The position numbers and the translations under genes are program-made. The notes beneath the pieces were generated by a model. That model was not told where the DNA came from, searched no databases, and saw nothing but the letters and a program-made list of their open reading frames with translations. DNA of 41,994 nucleotides from Lachnospiraceae bacterium (GTDB lineage Bacteria; Bacillota; Clostridia; Lachnospirales; Lachnospiraceae). The stretch covers positions 1 through 41,994 of the forward strand of contig JAEEOO010000050.1 of assembly GCA_016284315.1 (NCBI GenBank), given 5' to 3'. Positions 14,752-23,724 of this stretch are shown here, one piece after another (the first letter of the stretch is position 1; each line of letters opens with the position of its first letter).

Positions 14752-15435
14752 ATGCCGTCTATTTATTGGGCAGCCGATTCAACAGTACAGTACAATTCAA
14801 TTCTTACATATCCCCAGACCGGAATGGGACAGGTTTTACATCTGTTTTTAAAACCTGAAGTAAAGGTTTGTAACCATGCGGTCAACGGAAGATCTACAAA
14901 GAGCTTTCTTGATCAGGGAAGACTTGAAGCAATAAAAGCTGAGATCAAAGAGGGAGATTTTTTATTCATCCAGTTCGGACACAACGATGAAAAAAAGGAA
15001 GATCCCGCGAGATATACAACACCTTTTGGAACATATGCAGAGAATCTTAAGATCTTTATTGATGTAGCAAGGGAAAAGGGAGCAAATCCGGTTCTTATTA
15101 CTCCAATAGAGAGAAGATGTTTCGAGGCCGATGGAAAGCTTGGCCCCGGTGAACACGGAGACTATGTAAGATCCATGAAGCAGGTAGCTGAAAAAGAAAA
15201 TGTTCCATGCATCGATCTTTATACCAAGAGTCGTGAGATATTAAACAATTTAGGTCCGAAGGAAGCTGAAAGACTTCATGTTGTGGTTGAACCCGGCATT
15301 TATCCAAAGTTTCCTGACGGAATGGATGACAAGACTCATTTATGCTACAGGGGAGCTGTTCAGTATTGTGCTGTTGTGGCACAGGGACTGAAGGAATTAG
15401 GGGGAATTTACAAGGATATTTTACTGGAATTCTAA
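14752..15435 (+). CDS. GDSL esterase, rhamnogalacturonan acetylesterase type (CE12-like)
   Basis: A 227-residue SGNH/GDSL hydrolase that would remove acetyl groups from rhamnogalacturonan or other pectin fragments. Block I reads WAADST with nucleophile S10, block II AVNGRST with G46, block III QFGHND with H78/N79, and block V DDKTHL with D193 and H196. This order matches RhgT/YesT-type enzymes. There is no signal peptide, so it is cytoplasmic and acts on imported oligomers. The frame is open from a TTG at 14713, but AAGAAGG and an ATG at 14752 give the natural start. It is the first gene of an operon controlled by the operator at 14696. Confidence 0.88.
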   Translation: MPSIYWAADSTVQYNSILTYPQTGMGQVLHLFLKPEVKVCNHAVNGRSTKSFLDQGRLEAIKAEIKEGDFLFIQFGHNDEKKEDPARYTTPFGTYAENLKIFIDVAREKGANPVLITPIERRCFEADGKLGPGEHGDYVRSMKQVAEKENVPCIDLYTKSREILNNLGPKEAERLHVVVEPGIYPKFPDGMDDKTHLCYRGAVQYCAVVAQGLKELGGIYKDILLEF

Positions 15436-15458
15436 TCCGGTCAGTTTGGAGTTTTTTT

Positions 15459-16838
15459 ATGAAAAGAGTCAGCCGTGAGGATATTTTAAGCGGAAATTTA
15501 ATTAAGACATTATTAGTTTTATCCGTACCGGTTATAATTAATTCCTTTTTGCAGACCATGTACAATCTTACTGATACGTACTGGCTCGGCAAACTTGGAA
15601 CAGATCAGCTTGCAGCAATTAACCTGGTTACCCCAATGCAGAATCTTATAATCAACTTGGGTTCAGGTATTACGGTTGCGGGAAGCGTTCTTATTTCACA
15701 ATATCTTGGTGCAAAAGAGGATAAGGGCGCAAGAAGCATGGCAAACCAGATCTTTGCCTGTGCACTTATTTTTTCAATAGTATTCATGATCCTTTGCTCG
15801 GGAATGGCGCCCCTTATTGTAAGATGGCTTGGAGCAGACCCAACTCAGGATCTTTACAGATATGCAAAAACATATTTGCAGCTTGTTATGCTTGATATGC
15901 CGTTCTTGTTTACAATAAACATGTATACGTCAATTCATCAGGCAGAGGGAGATACGCTTAGTCCCATGCTACTTAATCTTATGGGCATTTGTATTAACCT
16001 TGTAGCAGACCCCGCTCTTATGGTTTGGCTAAAGCTTGGAGCAGCCGGTGCAGCACTTGCTACCGTAGCCGCAAAAGCAGTACCTGCTATTATTGCATTT
16101 ATCGCGCTTCAGAATAGAAAGCACATTGTTTATCTTGATCTTCGCAAGCTTAAGTTTGAAAAAGACAAGCTTCGCCAGATTGTAACCGTTGGTGTACCCA
16201 GTGCCATCGGAGGAAGTGTTCAGCAGCTTGGTTTCCTTATCCTTTCAAGAAGCGTATTCGCATACGGAAAGAATTCCATGGCGGCATATGGAATCGGTAA
16301 TAAGGTTAACGGAATCATTTCTCTTCCTTCCACGGGTATCGGTTCTGCGGTTTCAATCGTTGTGGGACAGAACTATGGAGCCAACCAGATGCCGAGAGCC
16401 CAGAAGGCCGTCAGATTTTCTGTAGTAATGGTGGTTGGATTCCTTGCCATCGGAGGATTTATCCTTTCAAGGCCTATGATATCTACCTCCATTGTAAAGA
16501 TCTTTTCAGACGATCAGGAAGTTATCGAGAAGGCAGCGGACTTTTTAAGCATACTTGCTCTTTGGTGTTTTGCAAACGGCGTGCATGATACTGCCAACGG
16601 TTTCTTTAAAGGAATGGGAAAAACAACTGTTCCAATGGTTGTAGATATATCAAGACTTTGGGTTTTCAGATTCGGTACTTTGTATTTCTGCGATCTTGTT
16701 CTTCACATGGGAGTGAGAAGCATCTGGTATGCAGTAGTTGTAAGCAACGGTATAGCAGCTCTTATCCTGCTTATTGTTTACCTGAGCGGTGTTTGGAAAA
16801 AGTGGAAACCATCGGTTAAGAAAAAGGAATATAAATAA
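15459..16838 (+). CDS. MATE-family efflux transporter
   Basis: A 459-residue membrane protein with about twelve hydrophobic helices and the N-terminal family pattern PVIINSFLQTMYNLTDTYWLG. MATE proteins export organic compounds using sodium or proton gradients. The frame is open far upstream (from 15342, inside the esterase gene), but TTTGGAG and the ATG at 15459 fit the family N-terminus. It lies 23 bp after the esterase gene, and its TAA overlaps the next ATG by one base (TAATG), so the GH28 gene is translationally coupled to it. Why an exporter sits in a pectin operon is unclear: it might remove toxic by-products such as phenolics, or have no link to pectin. Confidence 0.92.
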   Translation: MKRVSREDILSGNLIKTLLVLSVPVIINSFLQTMYNLTDTYWLGKLGTDQLAAINLVTPMQNLIINLGSGITVAGSVLISQYLGAKEDKGARSMANQIFACALIFSIVFMILCSGMAPLIVRWLGADPTQDLYRYAKTYLQLVMLDMPFLFTINMYTSIHQAEGDTLSPMLLNLMGICINLVADPALMVWLKLGAAGAALATVAAKAVPAIIAFIALQNRKHIVYLDLRKLKFEKDKLRQIVTVGVPSAIGGSVQQLGFLILSRSVFAYGKNSMAAYGIGNKVNGIISLPSTGIGSAVSIVVGQNYGANQMPRAQKAVRFSVVMVVGFLAIGGFILSRPMISTSIVKIFSDDQEVIEKAADFLSILALWCFANGVHDTANGFFKGMGKTTVPMVVDISRLWVFRFGTLYFCDLVLHMGVRSIWYAVVVSNGIAALILLIVYLSGVWKKWKPSVKKKEYK

Positions 16839-18787
16839 TGAATTTAACAGAAGCTATTGAGATCATGAAGGCTCAGAAAGAGGAGAATAAAAAAGACAGA
16901 TACATTGAGATCACTGATTTTCTCCTTCAGTATGACCTTTCAACACTTGGCCTTAACGATAAAATCGAATATGCGGAAGTCTTAAAGAAAGTTCTTGAGA
17001 ATATGGACTTTCAGATCTATGAACTATACAGAAGTCTGCAGGACAGATTCGTTCTGGTCCTTAATGACATCTTTGAAGCCTCAAAGAATAACGCTTTCAG
17101 CGAATATCTTTCATCTGCAGGATGGGAAGATATGATCTCTTTTGGCGAAGAGAAACACATGCTCTTAAGAGAGTGGTTCGCATCTGTTAAAGCCGGAAAG
17201 GCAGAACTCCCTGCAGATGCAGAAAACGTTACTTTAAAAGTTCTTTTTACCACATCAAGGAGCGTTACTGTTGAACTTGCCGGATGCGGAAAATATGAAA
17301 CTGAAGGAGCTTATGAGGTATATCTTAACGGAGAACAGATCACCTGTGAGAATACTGCTGTAAAAAGCATTTACGGACTTCTTCCCAATACCGATTACGA
17401 GATTGCTGTTATAAAGGCTGATAAAACAAAAGCCGGAAAAGCAGCGTTCAAGACTAAAGAAGAAAGCTATACCTTTAATGTTAAAGATTTTGGAGCTTTG
17501 GGAGACGGAGAGTCGGATGACACTCATCAGATACAGAGTGCTATATATGCATGCCCTAAAGGGGGAAGAGTTCTTGTTCCGGCAGGCTGCTACAGGATTA
17601 TCGGACTTTTCTTAAAGAGCGGAGTCAGTATCGAACTTGCTAAGGGAGCAGTTCTCAAAGCTATTCCTGAGAGAGCAGGCCACGGTATTTTTCCCGGTAT
17701 CCTTCCTTCACAGGATGGAACGAGCGAGTATGATCTTGGAACATGGGAGGGAAATCCGCTTCCTATGTTCTCGGGAATAATCTGTGGTATAGATGTGGAA
17801 GACGTATGCATCTATGGTGAAGGCGAGATTGACGGTGCAGCAACAAAAGAAAACTGGTGGAACAATCCAAAGGTTATGAATATGGCATATCGCCCCAGAC
17901 TTTTCTTTGTAAAGGATTCAAAGAAAGTATACCTTCAGGGCGTTACCTTAAGGAATTCACCTTCATGGACCATTCATCCTTTCTTCAGTCAGGATCTTGG
18001 TTTTTATAACATTAAGGTTAGAAATCCTTTTGATTCACCCAATACCGACGGACTGGATCCCGAAAGCTGCAGAAATATTGAGATCGCAGGCGTTTCATTC
18101 TCTCTTGGAGATGACTGCATTGCAGTTAAGGCCGGAAAGATCTATATGGGCCGCAAATTTAAGAAACCTTCTGAGAGCATTAGAGTTCATAACTGTCTTA
18201 TGGAAAACGGTCACGGTGCTGTAACCATCGGTTCAGAGATGGCAGGCGGTGTTAAGAACCTTACGGTTGAAGATTGTATCTTCTTTGACACTGACAGAGG
18301 TCTTAGGATCAAGACAAGGCGCGGAAGGGGAAGAGATGCAGTTCTTGACAGGATAATCTTCAGAAACATCAAGATGGATCATGTTATGACACCTTTTGTT
18401 GTTAACAGCTTTTATTTCTGCGATCCCGACGGAAAGACCGAATATGTTCAGAGCAGAGAGCTTTATCCTGTTGATGAGAGAACGCCTCTTATAAAGAGAC
18501 TTGAGTTTGAAGATATAGATGCCACCAACTGCCACGTTGCTGCAGCTTATATCGAAGGTCTTCCTGAGGCTAAGATCGAAGAACTAATCATGAGACACAT
18601 CAATGTTTCATATGCGGTTAATCCCAAGTGTGATGTTCCCGCAATGTCAAACGGGGTAGAGAAGTGCTCCAAGAAGGGTATCTTCATCAGAAACGTTAAA
18701 CGTGTATTCCTTGATCATGTTGAAGTAACCGGCAACGAAGGTGAGACAACGGTTATCGAGAACGTTGATGAGATAAATAGGGGATAA
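16838..18787 (+). CDS. GH28 polygalacturonase with extra N-terminal domain, cytoplasmic
   Basis: A 649-residue glycoside hydrolase family 28 enzyme that hydrolyses galacturonic-acid linkages in (rhamno)galacturonan oligomers. The right-handed beta-helix starts near residue 210 (VKDFGALGDGESDDT). All four GH28 signatures are present: NTDG 402-405, GDD 424-426, GHG 458-460 and RIK 490-492. Residues ~127-205 look like a fibronectin-III-type sandwich (GLLPNTDYEIAVIKAD). Residues 1-~120 form a mostly helical region (EIMKAQKEENKKDRYIEI) that I do not recognise. No signal peptide is present, so it acts inside the cell. Start coupled to the MATE stop. Exo- or endo-action cannot be told. Confidence 0.93.
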   Translation: MNLTEAIEIMKAQKEENKKDRYIEITDFLLQYDLSTLGLNDKIEYAEVLKKVLENMDFQIYELYRSLQDRFVLVLNDIFEASKNNAFSEYLSSAGWEDMISFGEEKHMLLREWFASVKAGKAELPADAENVTLKVLFTTSRSVTVELAGCGKYETEGAYEVYLNGEQITCENTAVKSIYGLLPNTDYEIAVIKADKTKAGKAAFKTKEESYTFNVKDFGALGDGESDDTHQIQSAIYACPKGGRVLVPAGCYRIIGLFLKSGVSIELAKGAVLKAIPERAGHGIFPGILPSQDGTSEYDLGTWEGNPLPMFSGIICGIDVEDVCIYGEGEIDGAATKENWWNNPKVMNMAYRPRLFFVKDSKKVYLQGVTLRNSPSWTIHPFFSQDLGFYNIKVRNPFDSPNTDGLDPESCRNIEIAGVSFSLGDDCIAVKAGKIYMGRKFKKPSESIRVHNCLMENGHGAVTIGSEMAGGVKNLTVEDCIFFDTDRGLRIKTRRGRGRDAVLDRIIFRNIKMDHVMTPFVVNSFYFCDPDGKTEYVQSRELYPVDERTPLIKRLEFEDIDATNCHVAAAYIEGLPEAKIEELIMRHINVSYAVNPKCDVPAMSNGVEKCSKKGIFIRNVKRVFLDHVEVTGNEGETTVIENVDEINRG

Positions 18788-18817
18788 GGTATTAAAAGTA
18801 CCGGAACGGAGGTTTAT

Positions 18818-19654
18818 ATGCAACTTGGTATAAGATTGCATGATATAAAAAAGGCCCCTCTTGAGGAGAGGCTTCAAATAGCAAAAGAACAGGGTTTTAA
18901 ATGCGGCCATCTCGCTCTTTCAAAGGTGATCAGTGAATTCCCGACTGATAACAGTGCTCTGACGCCCGGTCTTGCTATGTATTTAAACAAATTATTTTCT
19001 AAATATGACCAGGACATTGCGGTTCTTGGCTGTTATTTAAATCTTGCGGATCCCAATGAGGAAAAGATGAAGAAGACCTACGCAAGATATCTGGCAAATA
19101 TTAGATTTGCATCTCTCTTAGGAGCCGGCGTTGTCGGAAGTGAAACCGGCGCTGTCAATGAAGAGTACAAATTTGAGGAGAGAAACCATTCGGGAGAAGC
19201 ACTTAAGATCTTTATAGAGAGACTTCGTCCGGTAGTTAAATATGCGGAGAAAGCCGGAGTCATCTTTGCGATAGAGCCGGTTTATAAGCATATCGTATGC
19301 AATCCTCAGAGAGCAAGGTTTGTTCTTGATGAGATCGCATCACCCAATCTTCAGATCATCTTTGATCCCGTTAATCTTCTTGATATTTCAAATTATGAGA
19401 GAAGAGACGAGATCTTCGAGGAAGCTATCGATATCCTTGGAGATGATATAGCAATGCTTCATTTAAAGGATTTTATCGTAGAGGACGGTCAGCTTAAGTC
19501 TGTTGCCTGCGGGACCGGAGAGATGAAGTACGAGAGAATTTTAAAATTTGTAAAAGAAAGAAAGCCCTACATGCATGCAACTCTTGAGAACACCGTTCCT
19601 GAAAATGCCGTTGCAGCAAGAGAATTCATACAGAAGATTTATGATGAGGCATAA
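18818..19654 (+). CDS. Sugar isomerase/epimerase, xylose-isomerase-like TIM barrel
   Basis: A 278-residue protein of the AP-endonuclease-2/xylose isomerase-like superfamily. Likely divalent-metal ligands fall at the usual strand ends: E153 (FAIEPV), D183 (IFDPVN), H215 (MLHLKD) and E257 (ATLENT). ACGGAGG precedes the ATG. It lies 30 bp after the GH28 gene and 29 bp before the GH105 gene, so it probably isomerises or epimerises a sugar released from pectin side chains or backbone. Which sugar is not readable from the sequence; rhamnose, galacturonate and unsaturated uronate products are all possible. Confidence 0.82.
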   Translation: MQLGIRLHDIKKAPLEERLQIAKEQGFKCGHLALSKVISEFPTDNSALTPGLAMYLNKLFSKYDQDIAVLGCYLNLADPNEEKMKKTYARYLANIRFASLLGAGVVGSETGAVNEEYKFEERNHSGEALKIFIERLRPVVKYAEKAGVIFAIEPVYKHIVCNPQRARFVLDEIASPNLQIIFDPVNLLDISNYERRDEIFEEAIDILGDDIAMLHLKDFIVEDGQLKSVACGTGEMKYERILKFVKERKPYMHATLENTVPENAVAAREFIQKIYDEA

Positions 19655-19683
19655 GCCTTAAGGGAAGGGTTAAAGGAGTTTAT

Positions 19684-20811
19684 ATGGACAAGATTGAAAA
19701 ATACATCCAGATGTTGATGGATAAGAGTACACCCGACAATCCTATGTGGAATATCGAGAACGTTCGTCAGGGAAAAAAATCTAAATGGAATTACGTCGAC
19801 GGATGTATGATCAAAGCTGTCATTGAGATGTATCACATTACCGGAGAGAAGAAGTATCTTGATTTTGCTGATGGATTTGTTGATGCAAAGGTTGATGATA
19901 ACGGAAATATTGACGGTTATAATATCGATGACCTTAACATTGATAATGTTAATGCGGGAAAAACACTTTTCGAGCTTTATGATATAACCGGAAAAGAGAA
20001 ATATCGCAAAGCGATCGACGTTATTTATTCACAGATTGAGAAGATGCCTCGTACCAAGGAAGGTAACTTCTGGCACAAGAAGATCTATCCCAATCAGGTT
20101 TGGCTTGACGGACTCTACATGGGTCAGCCTTTCTATATGGAATATGATGGCAGATATGGCAATAAAGCTCATTATGATGACATCAAAAAGCAGTTTGAAA
20201 ATGTTATCAGGATCATGAGAAATCCTCTTAATGGTCTTTATTATCATGCTTATGATGAGTCAAGAGAGATCTTTTGGTGTGATAAGGTGACCGGACTTTC
20301 CCAGAACGTATGGCTTAGAGCAATCGGTTGGTATTCTATGGCTCTTCTTGATACTTATGAGAAGGCTGATCCTGCTGAGACAGAGATCAGAGATATGCTC
20401 AAGAATGCTTTTGTAGATCTGATGGATTCCATGATCAAGTATCAGGATGAGACCGGTATGTGGTATCAGGTGGTTAACTTCGGTGGTATGGAGAAGAATT
20501 ATCTTGAGACCAGCGGAAGTTCAATCCTTGCTTATGCGATCCTTAAGGGTGTTCGTATCGGTGTTCTTGATGAAAGCTACAGAAAGTACGGCGAAAAGGC
20601 CTTTGACGGTGTTACCGAGAACAGACTTAATGTTGATGACAATGGTGAGCTTCACATGGATGGAATCTGCCTTGTGGCCGGTCTTGGCGGAAAGACAAAC
20701 CGCCCCGGAACATATGACTATTATATGTCCGAGCCTGTTGTTAAGGATGATGCAAAGGGTGTTGGACCCTACCTCCTTGCATACACTGAGATCAGAAGGA
20801 TCAGAGGATAA
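19684..20811 (+). CDS. GH105 unsaturated rhamnogalacturonyl hydrolase (YteR/YesR type)
   Basis: A 375-residue (alpha/alpha)6-barrel hydrolase that removes the 4,5-unsaturated uronic acid left at the non-reducing end of oligomers by pectate or rhamnogalacturonan lyases. The released sugar rearranges to DHU, the substrate of KduI. The family signature NQVWLDGLYMGQPF holds the catalytic acid D142; FWHKKIY precedes it and WLRAIGWY follows as in YteR. Length is normal for the family and there is no signal peptide, which fits cytoplasmic action on imported fragments. AAAGGAG sets the start. It is the last gene of the operon, which ends at 20818-20852. Its presence implies a lyase elsewhere in the genome. 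Confidence 0.94.
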   Translation: MDKIEKYIQMLMDKSTPDNPMWNIENVRQGKKSKWNYVDGCMIKAVIEMYHITGEKKYLDFADGFVDAKVDDNGNIDGYNIDDLNIDNVNAGKTLFELYDITGKEKYRKAIDVIYSQIEKMPRTKEGNFWHKKIYPNQVWLDGLYMGQPFYMEYDGRYGNKAHYDDIKKQFENVIRIMRNPLNGLYYHAYDESREIFWCDKVTGLSQNVWLRAIGWYSMALLDTYEKADPAETEIRDMLKNAFVDLMDSMIKYQDETGMWYQVVNFGGMEKNYLETSGSSILAYAILKGVRIGVLDESYRKYGEKAFDGVTENRLNVDDNGELHMDGICLVAGLGGKTNRPGTYDYYMSEPVVKDDAKGVGPYLLAYTEIRRIRG

Positions 20812-20817
20812 ATTATT

Positions 20818-20852
20818 TTGGCACCCGTCTCCGGGTGCCAATTGTCTTTTTT
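20818..20852 (+). terminator. Terminator of the GDSL-to-GH105 operon
   Basis: TTGGCACCCG pairs perfectly with CGGGTGCCAA around TCTC, followed by TTGTCTTTTTT. Confidence 0.93.
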
Positions 20853-20869
20853 CTGAAAATTAAATTATT

Positions 20870-20898
20870 TTTACAAATTGTGTAAAAAGTGGTAATAT
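20870..20898 (+). promoter_or_regulatory. Promoter of the Cache chemoreceptor gene
   Basis: TTTACA (20870-20875), exactly 17 bp, TAATAT (20893-20898), giving a leader of about 105 nt. It looks like a housekeeping sigma promoter. I see no flagellar-sigma pattern (TAAA/CCGATAT) here. Confidence 0.65.
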
Positions 20899-21009
20899 AT
20901 ATAAAAATTTATGTTAAGTATGTAGTTTTTTAAGTTCTAAGTTTTATCTGTCTTTGAATGTAGTATGTAAGTCTTTTTACTTTGATGCAAACCAAGGAGG
21001 AGGAAACCT

Positions 21010-23016
21010 ATGGCTAAAGAAAATGTTACTAAACAGAAAAAAGAGGGTAAGTCTTTCGTCAACAGTATTAAGACGAAACTTATCGCTGTCATGTTGGGAG
21101 TCACAGCTGTTCCGCTTATCGTAGTAATGATCGTAAATTACGTGACGTCAACTGACAAAGCATTGTCTGATGCTGAGTATGCATTGTCAAATCAGGCAAT
21201 GTATATTTCTGAAGCATATTCAAGTGTTATCAGGGAAAACCTTGATATAGTTAAATCTGTTGCTTCAAACCCCACAACAATCGTTTATATGCAGGGTACT
21301 GCCGGTATCGAAGATCAAGTAATGGTTCAGATGATGCAGTCCGGAGATGCTATTCTTGCAGATGGATCTAGTATGGCTATTGCGGATACCACCGGTATGC
21401 AGATCGTTAGATCCAGCGGAAATTGTGTCGATGTAAAAGAGCGTGACTATTTCCAGGAGGCTATGAAGGGAAATGTATTCATTTCCGACACTATTGTAAG
21501 TAAGTCCTCCGGTAAGAGACAGATCACTATAGCTGTTCCTATCAAAGATGAAAATGGAAATGTACTTGGCGAAGTACAGAGAAACTATGACCTTGAAGCT
21601 CTTCATGAGTTACTTGCTTCCGTAACAGATGATGCATTCGTTTGTGACAGAGCCGGAATCATGGCAGCTCATGCTCAGTTCTCAATTGCCCCCGAAGATG
21701 TTTACGATCTTTCAGGAGCACCTTATCTTGCTAATGAAAAAGGAACATATGTTGATAAGGTATCATTTGAGAAGCCTCTTATCATGTCATATTGCAGAGA
21801 TGATCTCACCGGATTTACCGTTACGGTTTCAGATGACTATAACGAAACAATGTCATCTGCCAGAAGAGCAGCTGTCATTGGTGTTATTATCGGAATATTA
21901 ATGCTTGTTATTGCAGTTGTTGTTTCAATCTTTATGGCATTAAGCTTTACAAATCCTGTTAAGTCAGTTAATGCTACACTTTCCAATCTTGCAGACGGTA
22001 GATTTGCTAAGATCAACAAGTTTACGGGCCGTAAAGATGAATTTGGAGACATGGTCAATAATACCAACTCTGTTATTGACAAATTGGAAGGAATTGTCAG
22101 CAACATTAAATCATCCGCAGTTACAGTTGAAAAATCATCTGTGGAACTTTCGGATATGGCTAATCAGATCTCCCAGACCGCAGAAGATGTTTCTAATGCA
22201 GTACAGGGTATCGCGACCGGTGCTACTGAGCAGGCAGAGGATATTCAGTCCGCAGTAGAAAACGTTGGTTACATCGGTGAGGCAGTAATTGAAGTTAAGG
22301 AGTCTACTTCTACTCTTGAAGGTATCGCAGGAAGAATGCAGAAAGCTTCAGAAGCTTCTTCAGCATCCCTTTCAAATCTTCAGGAGTCCAGCAACCAGAT
22401 GACCGGTAAGATCGAGGAAATCTCAAATACTATTTCCGCTACCCAGGATGCGGTTACAAGCATCAACGAAAAAGTAGAGGGCATTACATCCATAGCTACC
22501 CAGACAAACCTCCTTTCACTCAATGCTTCGATCGAGGCAGCAAGGGCCGGAGAGGCAGGACGCGGATTTGCAGTTGTTGCTGAGGAGATCGGTAAGCTTG
22601 CGGATGATTCCAAGAATATGGCTGATGAGATCATTCATGAGATGGACAGACTGCTTGAACAGTCCAGAAAAGCCGTTGCTGCAGCTGAAGAGATCAAGGA
22701 AAGCAACCTTGAACAGCAGTCAGCCCTTGGCGAGACCCTTTCAAGCGTTACCAATATGCTTGATGATATCGCAGAGACTGTTGAAGGCGTTAAGAAGATC
22801 ACTGCAGGCGCAGAGACTTGCGAATCTTCTAAGAATTCAGTTGTTGATACCATGAATGCACTTTCTGCTATTTCCGAAGAGAATGCCGCTTCCTCCGAGG
22901 AGACAGGTGCTTCAATGGAAGAGCTTTCCGCTACAGTTATCACTCTTGCGGGTTCAGCTAACGGACTAAAGGATGTTTCTGAGAAGCTTAATGCTGATAT
23001 GAGCTTCTTTAAATAA
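21010..23016 (+). CDS. Transmembrane chemoreceptor with Cache sensor domain
   Basis: A 668-residue methyl-accepting receptor. TM1 is about 24-44; the ~240-residue extracellular part looks like a double Cache domain ([20 protein letters not shown], then [20 protein letters not shown]), the usual sensor for small organic ligands. TM2 is about 288-311, HAMP about 311-365, and the signalling tip near 500 ([19 protein letters not shown]). AAGGAGGAGG precedes the ATG. Placed directly after the GH105 operon and before the pectinesterase, it may sense a sugar acid or other pectin product, but the ligand is unknown. A conserved C-terminal pentapeptide for receptor methylation enzymes is not evident. 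Confidence 0.93.
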   Translation: MAKENVTKQKKEGKSFVNSIKTKLIAVMLGVTAVPLIVVMIVNYVTSTDKALSDAEYALSNQAMYISEAYSSVIRENLDIVKSVASNPTTIVYMQGTAGIEDQVMVQMMQSGDAILADGSSMAIADTTGMQIVRSSGNCVDVKERDYFQEAMKGNVFISDTIVSKSSGKRQITIAVPIKDENGNVLGEVQRNYDLEALHELLASVTDDAFVCDRAGIMAAHAQFSIAPEDVYDLSGAPYLANEKGTYVDKVSFEKPLIMSYCRDDLTGFTVTVSDDYNETMSSARRAAVIGVIIGILMLVIAVVVSIFMALSFTNPVKSVNATLSNLADGRFAKINKFTGRKDEFGDMVNNTNSVIDKLEGIVSNIKSSAVTVEKSSVELSDMANQISQTAEDVSNAVQGIATGATEQAEDIQSAVENVGYIGEAVIEVKESTSTLEGIAGRMQKASEASSASLSNLQESSNQMTGKIEEISNTISATQDAVTSINEKVEGITSIATQTNLLSLNASIEAARAGEAGRGFAVVAEEIGKLADDSKNMADEIIHEMDRLLEQSRKAVAAAEEIKESNLEQQSALGETLSSVTNMLDDIAETVEGVKKITAGAETCESSKNSVVDTMNALSAISEENAASSEETGASMEELSATVITLAGSANGLKDVSEKLNADMSFFK

Positions 23017-23040
23017 ATGAACAGGTAATATTATCAAAAG

Positions 23041-23078
23041 GCAGTTACCGTTTAAATATGGTAACTGCTTTTTTTTTT
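23041..23078 (+). terminator. Terminator of the Cache chemoreceptor gene
   Basis: GCAGTTACC pairs with GGTAACTGC around an AT-rich loop, followed by ten T. Confidence 0.94.
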
Positions 23079-23134
23079 GCAAATTATGGTAGAATAGATT
23101 TACTTTAAAAAAATACAAAGGATTGGTATTAAAA

Positions 23135-23647
23135 ATGACAGGATCTGAAAACAGAACAAATAAAAACAATAATAAAACAGTCATTACGGTTTTGGTAATA
23201 GTTTTGATCATAGCTTTGATCGCATTAATAGGATTTGTAGTAACCGGAAAACTGAATTTTGGAGCCGAAGGCGATGAGAATATTGAAACTACCGGGGATG
23301 AGAGACTTGATACAAATGCTGATCCCAATGATACGGATAGTGAATCTCTTGTTGCGGAGGATAAACTCACAGAAGAACTGGCTCTTAATGCTGTAAAAAA
23401 TTATGTTTATGAAAAAGAACCTGGACTTAAGGAAATGGAGAACTCTGAGGACTACACCATTTACTTTACAGTCGAAACTAATGAAGAGGACAAGATAGTT
23501 GTTCTTTATAGGGCATATACCGGTGCTCAGATCAGATATTATATAGACAGAGAAACAGGAGATACTTATATTACTGAGCTTGTTCCGGGAATCATTGATG
23601 AGGAGACGGAAAGCGGAGAGACCTTTAATGTGAAGGATTATCTGTAA
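23135..23647 (+). CDS. Small single-pass membrane protein of unknown function
   Basis: A 170-residue protein I do not recognise. Residues 1-14 are polar (Asn/Lys-rich), one helix spans about 15-37 (TVITVLVIVLIIALIALIGF), then an acidic, disordered-looking linker (about 42-75, rich in Asp, Glu, Thr) leads to a compact C-terminal domain (about 78-165, LALNAVKNYVYEKEP...YRAYTGAQIRYYIDRETG). AAAGGA at 23117-23122 points to the ATG at 23135 and not to the TTG at 23123. A TGGTAGAAT extended -10 at 23087-23095 could serve as its promoter. The end faces the pectinesterase gene, sharing a hairpin. Confidence 0.75.
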   Translation: MTGSENRTNKNNNKTVITVLVIVLIIALIALIGFVVTGKLNFGAEGDENIETTGDERLDTNADPNDTDSESLVAEDKLTEELALNAVKNYVYEKEPGLKEMENSEDYTIYFTVETNEEDKIVVLYRAYTGAQIRYYIDRETGDTYITELVPGIIDEETESGETFNVKDYL

Positions 23648-23683
23648 AAGATAAGCGGATAGCTTATATAACGCTGAAGAAAA

Positions 23684-23721
23684 ATAAAGCCATGGCATTT
23701 TGAAGGTTGCCATGGCTTTAT
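23684..23721. terminator. Shared hairpin terminator between convergent genes
   Basis: ATAAAGCCATGGC pairs perfectly with GCCATGGCTTTAT (13 bp) around a 12-nt loop. On the minus strand it is followed by TTTTTCTTC, so it mainly ends the pectinesterase gene; the plus-strand side has only a weak T stretch. Confidence 0.85.
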
Positions 23722-23724
23722 GTA

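Noticed and set aside
15342-15458. Extended MATE start overlapping the GDSL gene by nearly 100 bp
   Set aside because: The family N-terminus and a ribosome site match the ATG at 15459; the upstream part is out-of-frame esterase sequence.
20853-21009. Flagellar-sigma promoter upstream of the Cache receptor
   Set aside because: No TAAA-N15-CCGATAT pattern; a housekeeping promoter TTTACA-17-TAATAT is present instead.
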